NCBI GenBank assembly: GCA_028696635.1
Contig: JAQVGR010000131.1
Coordinates: 1-5,785 of the forward strand
Source: Candidatus Krumholzibacteriia bacterium
GTDB lineage: Bacteria > Krumholzibacteriota > Krumholzibacteriia > Krumholzibacteriales > Krumholzibacteriaceae
Reading direction: 5' to 3'
DNA: 5,785 bases
How positions within the stretch are numbered: position 1 is the first letter of the stretch; every line of letters begins with the position of its first letter. Of this stretch, positions 1-4,141 are shown piece after piece. Made by a program: the position numbers and the translations under genes. A model generated the notes under the pieces. It had not been told where the DNA came from, did not search any database, and saw nothing but the letters and a program-made list of their open reading frames with translations.

Positions 1-1
1 C

Positions 2-388
2 ACGAGCGACGAGCCGGCCTATCAGGACATGGGGATGATGCTCGGCGATCCGTCGTTCGCCGGGCTCCCCCGCGACGCGGTCGGGCACGAGGGGGACCGC
101 ATATTCTGCCTCCCGTACTTCGATCCGCAGGGGCGGCGCACGATCGCCCAATGGAACACCGCCTCGCTGGGGACCGATTACCGGATCGGCCCGCGCGAGA
201 CGAAGATCGAGACCTTCACCTGGACGGTGCCGGACGACATCCCCGAGGGGACGGTCGTCGTGCGCGCCGAGCTCAATTACCGGCGGCTCGTCGGATCGGT
301 CGCCGAATACCTGAAGGTCCCCGGAGACGAGACGGAGATCATACGGGTCGGCGAGGCCGAGACGCGCTTCGAGGTCTACGAGTACTGA
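2..388 (+). CDS. C-terminal part of a probable secreted multihaem cytochrome-family protein (5' partial)
   Basis: The reading frame is open from the first bases of the window to a TGA at 386-388, giving 128 visible residues. The upstream part is missing, and the ATGs at 29 and 35 are probably internal because the frame runs through them from the window edge without a ribosome binding site. The visible part has no CxxCH haem motif and no membrane segment. It reads as an all-beta C-terminal domain: 'RIGPRETKIETFTWTVPDDI' followed by a stretch with 'VRAELNYRRL'. A strand pattern of this kind (a polar 'gE...etftw.vP' segment, then 'v.aeL.YR') is familiar from the C-terminal domains of exported multihaem c-type cytochromes. 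The next gene, 53 bases downstream, encodes a haem-porin, which agrees with a redox role. That it is coding is clear; the cytochrome assignment rests on resemblance and context only, and it could be another secreted beta-sandwich protein. Confidence 0.6.
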   Translation, partial: TSDEPAYQDMGMMLGDPSFAGLPRDAVGHEGDRIFCLPYFDPQGRRTIAQWNTASLGTDYRIGPRETKIETFTWTVPDDIPEGTVVVRAELNYRRLVGSVAEYLKVPGDETEIIRVGEAETRFEVYEY

Positions 389-393
389 ACCGG

Positions 394-414
394 CCCCGCC
401 GCTTCGCGGCGGGG
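394..414 (+). other. GC hairpin between the cytochrome-like gene and the haem-porin gene
   Basis: CCCCGCCGC (394-402) is perfectly complementary to GCGGCGGGG (406-414), leaving a TTC loop: a 9-bp stem starting six bases after the stop codon at 388. No T-tract follows (the next bases are AGCGAGGGCC), so it is not a classical intrinsic terminator. It could be a U-tract-less terminator or attenuator, or a 3'-end stabiliser of the upstream message within an operon. It ends 17 bases before the ribosome binding site of the next gene. Confidence 0.5.
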
Positions 415-430
415 AGCGAGGGCCAGCAGA

Positions 431-435
431 GGAGG
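431..435 (+). promoter_or_regulatory. Ribosome binding site fixing the GTG start of the haem-porin gene
   Basis: GGAGG lies six bases before the GTG at 442. The reading frame extends open upstream to an ATG at 151, but that stretch overlaps the preceding gene and is only a shadow. The RBS and the signal peptide that begins directly after it decide for the GTG. Confidence 0.75.
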
Positions 436-441
436 TCAGAG

Positions 442-1635
442 GTGTCACGATCGAACGGTCGATCCGTTCTACTCGCAGCGGCGGTGGTGGCTGCGGCCGC
501 GGTTCTGGTTGTCCCCGATCCTGCCGGCGCCATCCCGGCGTTCGCGCGAAAGTACCGCATGTCGTGCACGACCTGCCACGCGCCGGTGCCGAGGCTCAAG
601 CCGTACGGCGAGGATTTCGCAGGAAGCGCCTTCCGGCTCGAGGACAAGGAGCCGAAGCGGTTCTTCCCCGACACGGGGGACGACCTGCTCACCCTCCAGC
701 GGGAGCTGCCGGTCGCCGTGCGCTTCGACGGGTACGCGAGCTACGACCACGGCGAGGACGAGAAGCGCTCCGATTTCCGGATGCCGTACGGGATCAAGCT
801 CCTCTCGGGGGGCAACGTCTCGGAGCATGTCGGGTATTACTTCTACTTCTACCTCTCCGAGCGGGGAGAGGTGGCCGGGGTCGAGGACGCCTACCTGCAC
901 TTCAACGACCTCTTCGGGATCGATCTCGACGTGATGGCCGGGCAGTTCCAGGTCTGCGACCCGCTGTTCAAGAGGGAGCTGCGCCTCACCTACGAGGACT
1001 ACGTCGCGTACAAGATCAGGGTCGGCGATTCGCCGGTGAACCTCGCCTACGACCGCGGCTTCATGGTGACCTTCGGCTCCGATTTCGGCCTCGACGCGGT
1101 TTTCGAGGCGGTCAACGGGAACGGCATCGGCGCTGCAGAGAACGAGCGCTTCGACGACGACCATATCCGCAACTTCATGCTGCGGCTCTCCCAGTCGGCC
1201 GGGCCGGCGCGCATCGGCGCGTTCGGGTACTACGGCGACACCGAGATGAAGAAGAGCGCCGGGCCGGTGAGCGACGTGGTCTACTACTGGGGGATAGACG
1301 GGACGCTCGACGTCGGGGAGCGGCTGCAGCTGAACGGGCAGTACCTGCGCCGCACCGACGACAACCCGTACTTCCAGACGTCGGGGGCGGTCGAGTGCGA
1401 GACGATCGGCGGCATTGCCGAGCTGATCTTCGCGCCGCAGGGCGACCGGAGCCGGCACTGGTTCGTGCTCCTGTACAACTACATCGATTCCCAGATGCCG
1501 GGGCTCGATTACCGGTCCGAGACGGTCTCGTACAGCCTGCTCCTTCGCAGGAACCTGCGCCTGCTCGCCGAGACGACCTTCAGCGAGACGGACGAGTCGT
1601 GGCGGATCACCGGCGGGTTCGTGTCGGCTTTCTGA
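442..1635 (+). CDS. Fused monohaem cytochrome c - outer-membrane porin
   Basis: This 397-residue protein starts at GTG 442 behind a GGAGG site. It opens with a signal peptide: Arg-containing residues 1-8, a hydrophobic Ala/Val/Leu core at 9-24, and a likely cleavage after 'PAGA' at residue 30. The mature end, 'IPAFARKYRMSCTTCHAPVP', carries one c-type haem site, C42-x-x-C45-H46, followed by 'RLKPYGEDF'. This arrangement (PAFAR..., CxxCH, P.L..fG..F) is the N-terminal cytochrome domain of a known group of single-haem outer-membrane porins, to which the iron oxidase Cyc2 is related in plan. From about residue 85 the chain alternates polar and hydrophobic aromatic residues in beta-strand fashion, including 'GYYFYFYL', a 'PLFKRELRLTYEDY' block and 'LAYDRGFM', and ends in a Phe, as outer-membrane barrels usually do for BAM recognition. 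The likely role is electron passage across the outer membrane; the donor or acceptor cannot be read from sequence. C172 and C319 are extra cysteines in the barrel. It may be co-transcribed with the cytochrome-like gene upstream. Confidence 0.85.
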   Translation: MSRSNGRSVLLAAAVVAAAAVLVVPDPAGAIPAFARKYRMSCTTCHAPVPRLKPYGEDFAGSAFRLEDKEPKRFFPDTGDDLLTLQRELPVAVRFDGYASYDHGEDEKRSDFRMPYGIKLLSGGNVSEHVGYYFYFYLSERGEVAGVEDAYLHFNDLFGIDLDVMAGQFQVCDPLFKRELRLTYEDYVAYKIRVGDSPVNLAYDRGFMVTFGSDFGLDAVFEAVNGNGIGAAENERFDDDHIRNFMLRLSQSAGPARIGAFGYYGDTEMKKSAGPVSDVVYYWGIDGTLDVGERLQLNGQYLRRTDDNPYFQTSGAVECETIGGIAELIFAPQGDRSRHWFVLLYNYIDSQMPGLDYRSETVSYSLLLRRNLRLLAETTFSETDESWRITGGFVSAF

Positions 1636-1653
1636 CGCCGCCTGGGCGCGGCG
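1636..1653 (+). other. Short GC hairpin directly after the haem-porin stop codon
   Basis: CGCCGC (1636-1641) pairs with GCGGCG (1648-1653) around a six-base loop. It begins at the base after the TGA and no T-tract follows. It may protect the 3' end of the message or weakly attenuate transcription into the ferritin-like gene; in such GC-rich DNA a 6-bp stem can also be chance. Confidence 0.3.
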
Positions 1654-1708
1654 CCGAGCGAAGCGCGGGGTAGACGCGGGGGGCACGGACAGGCAGGAAG
1701 GAGACTCC

Positions 1709-2185
1709 ATGGCTATTCTGCAGCCGTCCGATATCGTCGATATCGGGATCGAGAAAGAGAAGAAACGCCGCGATTTCTACGCCATCGCCGCCGAGCGGTT
1801 CTCGGACGACCCCGAGCTGGCCGCCCTGTTCGGAAGGCTCCGGGACTGGGAAGAGGGCCACGTCCGCCGGTTCGAGAAGATCAGGGAGACGGTGGCCGGA
1901 GGCGACTACGCCGAATCGTACCCCGGCGAGATCGGGGAGTACATGAAGGCGGTCGTCGACGACGACCTGTACAGGAATCTCACCCCCGAGTCTTTCGCCG
2001 CTTCCGTGAGAACCCCGGCCGAGGCCCTCGACAAGGGTATCGGCTTCGAGAAGGACGCGATACTCTTCTTCGGCGCTCTCGCGAGATTCCTCGACGAAAA
2101 ATCCGGGAAGGTCGGCGACGAGCTCATAGCCGAGGAGCAGATGCACATGGTGCAGCTGTTCGCGATGAAGAAGAAGCTCGTCTGA
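1709..2185 (+). CDS. Ferritin-like (rubrerythrin-type) di-iron protein
   Basis: The 158-residue protein starts at ATG 1709, five bases after AAGGAG (1698-1703). It has no signal peptide, so it acts in the cytoplasm. It forms two repeated helix pairs of the ferritin-like four-helix bundle. Each half has the expected iron ligands: E17 seven residues before Y24, then E48-x-x-H51; and E114 seven residues before F121, then E143-x-x-H146. This complete E / ExxH / E / ExxH set is that of rubrerythrin-type di-iron sites. The C-terminal rubredoxin domain (two CxxC pairs) of classical rubrerythrin is absent; the protein has no cysteine. Family members reduce hydrogen peroxide or oxidise and store ferrous iron, and which one applies here is not decidable. 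Lying 73 bases after a haem-porin gene, it may handle iron or peroxide linked to that electron-transfer activity. The middle segment, about residues 60-105, is a long polar linker between the two halves, wider than in minimal rubrerythrins. Confidence 0.9.
   Translation: MAILQPSDIVDIGIEKEKKRRDFYAIAAERFSDDPELAALFGRLRDWEEGHVRRFEKIRETVAGGDYAESYPGEIGEYMKAVVDDDLYRNLTPESFAASVRTPAEALDKGIGFEKDAILFFGALARFLDEKSGKVGDELIAEEQMHMVQLFAMKKKLV
1728..1746 (+). repeat. 19-base perfect inverted repeat in the first codons of the ferritin-like gene
   Basis: CCGATATCG (1728-1736), a single T, then CGATATCGG (1738-1746). The two halves are exact reverse complements in a 9-1-9 layout. Each half also contains the same 8-base palindrome CGATATCG, so it is a direct repeat too. 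It lies at codons 7-13 (Ser-Asp-Ile-Val-Asp-Ile-Gly), and the repeated Asp-Ile codons alone could create it. Possible roles are a dimeric-regulator operator just inside the gene or an mRNA hairpin near the start codon. Confidence 0.4.
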
Positions 2186-2187
2186 AG

Positions 2188-2225
2188 GGGCCGCGGCGGC
2201 GGGCCTGCAACATCGCCCGCGGCCC
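2188..2225 (+). terminator. Possible terminator-like hairpin after the ferritin-like gene (no T-tract)
   Basis: Three bases after the TGA, GGGCCGCGG (2188-2196) is the exact reverse complement of CCGCGGCCC (2217-2225). An alternative fold pairs GGGCC (2188-2192) with GGCCC (2221-2225) and GCGGGC (2199-2204) with GCCCGC (2215-2220) around a ten-base loop. Both folds are strong. No run of T follows, so termination would have to be U-independent or the structure may only stabilise RNA. Its position between the redox genes and the protease genes suits a transcript boundary. Confidence 0.35.
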
Positions 2226-2262
2226 GGGCGTATAGCGTGGCACGGTCGATCCGGACGCCCGC

Positions 2263-2285
2263 CCGCCGGCCCCCGGGGCCGGCGG
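2263..2285 (+). other. Strong GC hairpin in the gap before sppA
   Basis: CCGCCGGCC (2263-2271) is perfectly complementary to GGCCGGCGG (2277-2285); with one more C-G pair the stem reaches 10 bp around a three-base loop. No T-tract follows. The structure could be read from either strand. Confidence 0.4.
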
Positions 2286-2305
2286 ACCGCGTCCGTCACC
2301 ATTGA

Positions 2306-2322
2306 AGGGTCCCCCGGACCCT
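2306..2322 (+). other. Short hairpin just upstream of the sppA ribosome binding site
   Basis: AGGGTCC (2306-2312) pairs perfectly with GGACCCT (2316-2322) around a CCC loop. It ends ten bases before the GGAGG at 2333, so it would sit in the 5' leader of any sppA message and could affect ribosome access or RNA stability. It also overlaps an in-frame TTG at 2302 that would otherwise be a possible upstream start. Confidence 0.35.
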
Positions 2323-2332
2323 GGTTCAGCAC

Positions 2333-2337
2333 GGAGG
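2333..2337 (+). promoter_or_regulatory. Ribosome binding site fixing the TTG start of sppA
   Basis: GGAGG ends six bases before the TTG at 2344. No ATG or GTG lies in frame at a suitable distance. From this TTG the protein starts with a Lys-, Arg- and Phe-rich stretch and then a membrane segment, as expected of SppA; the alternative TTG at 2302 would add 14 Pro/Arg-rich residues and has no such site. Confidence 0.75.
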
Positions 2338-2343
2338 TGCGCG

Positions 2344-4071
2344 TTGAAATCGTTCTTCAGGTCCTTTTTCGCTTCCCTGCTCGCGATCGTCGTGGTTGTC
2401 CTGTTCGTGTTCGGCATGATCGCGTCGAAGTCGGCCGAGAAGCCGAGGATAGAGCGGGGATCGTGGCTCGTCGTCGATCTGTACGGCTCGATCAGCGAAT
2501 ACGATCCGCCGTCGAACGTGATGGGAGAGCTGCTGGGCGGCCGCGGGGAGACGCTGCAGCGCGTCCTGACGAACTTCGACAAGGTCTGCGTCGACGACCG
2601 CATCGAGGGCGTGATCATCAAGATGTCGTCGAGCAACGGGGCGGGCCGCGCGATGCTCGAGGAGATGCGCGGCGCGGTGAAGAAGGTGCGGGCCTCGGGC
2701 AAGAAGGTCTACGGCTTCTCCGACTCGATGGACCGGGACACATACGTTCTCGCCGCGGCCTGCGACTCGTTCTTCATGCCTCCCACTGCATACTTCACCT
2801 GCATGGGGATGGCGGCCCACACCGAGCACATCAAGAATACCCTCGAGAAGCTCCGGATCAGGCCCAACCTGCACCGGATCAAGGATTACAAGAGCGCGGC
2901 GGAGATGATCGTCCGCGAGGACATGTCGGAAGCATCGCGCGAGAACAGGAACTGGATGCTCGAGGAATACTGGGATCTCTACTGCTCGGCCCTCGAGGAA
3001 GATCGCGGGATCTCCGAGGAGCGGGTGGTCGCCGCGATGGAGAAGGCGCTCTTCATGATCGAGGAGGCGGTCGAGGCCGGATTCGTCGATTCGATGATGT
3101 ACTGGGACGAGTTCAGGGGCTATCTCACCGGCGGGGACGACGATCTCAAAACGGTGTCCCAGGGGGACTACGAGAAGATCGAGCCGGCCTCGCTCGGCCT
3201 GAAGGGCAAGAAGAAGATCGCCGTGGTGCACGCGCAGGGGACGATCGGAGGACGCAAGAACCGCGTCGATCCGATGCTGGGGATCATGATGGGGCACGAG
3301 TCGGTCAGCGCGGCGCTGCGCGCGGCGCGCGAGGACGACGACGTGGCCGCCGTGGTTTTCCGCATCGACAGCGGCGGCGGCGAGGGGCTCGCCAGCGACC
3401 TGATCAGCCGCGAGGTCAGGGTGACGGCCGGCGAGAAGCCGGTCGTCGTCTCGATGGTCGACGTCGCCGGCTCGGGGGGCTACATGATCGCCTACCGCGC
3501 CACGAAGATCGTCGCAGACGCGGCCACGCTGACCGGCTCGATCGGGTCGATCAGCGCCAAGTTCAACATGGACGGGTTCCAGCGGATGCTGGGGATCACG
3601 CACGACACGGCCGAGAAAGGCCCGCACGCGAACATGTTCTCGCCGTATCGCGACTTCACCGAGGAGGAGTGGAAGATCTTCACGGAGAACCACTGGGCCG
3701 GTTTCAACATGTGGCTCGGGGACGTGGCGGAATACCGCGGCATGACCTTCGAGGAGGCCGAGAAGCTCGCGCACGGGCGCGTCTTCACCGGCCGCCAGGG
3801 GGCGGCGAACGGCCTCGTCGACGAGGTGGGAGGTCTCGACAGGGCCGTCGAGCTTGCCAGGGAGCTTGCCGGCGTGCCCGCCGACGAGAAGGTCGCGATC
3901 GAGCACTTCCCCGAGAGAAAGTCGTTCTTCGAGGAACTGGTCAGCGAGGGAGCCTTCACGACGGCTGCGCGGTACGTCGTCTGGCGGTTCATCCGCGACG
4001 ACGTTTCCGAGACATGGGCCCTGCTGAACTCGCCTCGCATGCACATGGCCGAGGAGATCGAGATCAGATAG
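2344..4071 (+). CDS. sppA: Signal peptide peptidase SppA (protease IV), long two-domain form
   Basis: SppA is a membrane-anchored serine peptidase (family S49) that degrades signal peptides left in the membrane after export. With the TTG start at 2344 the protein has 575 residues, close to the two-domain E. coli enzyme (618) and far longer than the short Bacillus type. Residues about 2-24 ('KSFFRSFFASLLAIVVVVLF' and on) form the N-terminal membrane anchor, with the rest outside the cytoplasm. The N-terminal domain carries the general-base lysine, K183 in 'YKSAAE', followed by the family's 'MSEASRE'. The C-terminal domain has 'FRIDSGGGEGLASDLI' and the nucleophile S377 in 'VAGSGGY', then 'TLTGSIGS' and 'GRVFTGRQGAANGLVDEVGG'. 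The 194-residue Lys-Ser spacing matches the 200 of E. coli (K209/S409), so the enzyme looks active. Departures from the common consensus are 'IDSGGG' where 'NSPGG' is usual and 'KDYKSAAEM' where 'GxYKSAxEP' is usual. An S9 peptidase gene follows 70 bases later. Confidence 0.95.
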   Translation: MKSFFRSFFASLLAIVVVVLFVFGMIASKSAEKPRIERGSWLVVDLYGSISEYDPPSNVMGELLGGRGETLQRVLTNFDKVCVDDRIEGVIIKMSSSNGAGRAMLEEMRGAVKKVRASGKKVYGFSDSMDRDTYVLAAACDSFFMPPTAYFTCMGMAAHTEHIKNTLEKLRIRPNLHRIKDYKSAAEMIVREDMSEASRENRNWMLEEYWDLYCSALEEDRGISEERVVAAMEKALFMIEEAVEAGFVDSMMYWDEFRGYLTGGDDDLKTVSQGDYEKIEPASLGLKGKKKIAVVHAQGTIGGRKNRVDPMLGIMMGHESVSAALRAAREDDDVAAVVFRIDSGGGEGLASDLISREVRVTAGEKPVVVSMVDVAGSGGYMIAYRATKIVADAATLTGSIGSISAKFNMDGFQRMLGITHDTAEKGPHANMFSPYRDFTEEEWKIFTENHWAGFNMWLGDVAEYRGMTFEEAEKLAHGRVFTGRQGAANGLVDEVGGLDRAVELARELAGVPADEKVAIEHFPERKSFFEELVSEGAFTTAARYVVWRFIRDDVSETWALLNSPRMHMAEEIEIR

Positions 4072-4130
4072 TGCGGAGCGCGCGCCCGCGCCGCGGGGCC
4101 GGGGAAAGTCCGCTCGAGAAGAAACCGGGA

Positions 4131-4136
4131 AAGGAG
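4131..4136 (+). promoter_or_regulatory. Ribosome binding site fixing the GTG start of the S9 peptidase gene
   Basis: AAGGAG ends five bases before the GTG at 4142. The codons from that GTG encode a Lys/Arg start and a hydrophobic export signal, which supports it as the true start. The 70-base gap after sppA contains only this site and a weak CCCGC/GCGGG stem (4085-4097), so the two genes are probably co-transcribed. Confidence 0.75.
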
Positions 4137-4141
4137 ATCTC

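Larger units (their letters stand above)
2186..2343. other. 158-base non-coding gap between the redox genes and the protease genes
   Basis: This is the longest gap in the window. It is extremely GC-rich and holds three separate hairpin-forming stretches (2188-2225, 2263-2285 and 2306-2322) and then the ribosome binding site of sppA. I see no tRNA-like or other RNA-gene structure and no convincing coding frame. A TATAGC at 2231-2236 could be a -10 element, but nothing like a -35 box is present 17 bases upstream. If sppA has its own promoter, this is where it must lie. Confidence 0.5.

Noticed and set aside
151..441. N-terminal extension of the haem-porin from the ATG at 151
   Set aside because: It would overlap the preceding gene by more than 200 bases in another frame and bury the signal peptide inside the protein; the GTG at 442 with its GGAGG site explains the start better.
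469..1710. A 413-codon open frame on the minus strand opposite the haem-porin gene
   Set aside because: The plus strand carries a signal peptide, haem motif and barrel pattern; the antisense product is compositionally biased with no domain.
2231..2236. TATAGC as a -10 promoter element before sppA
   Set aside because: No -35-like sequence lies at the right distance, and the element is one weak match in a very GC-rich gap; not enough to call a promoter.
4099..4113. GGGGAAAGTCCGC resembling the conserved GAGGAAAGTCC core of RNase P RNA
   Set aside because: Only about a dozen bases match, and the 70-base gap is far too short for the RNA; the S9 gene follows directly.
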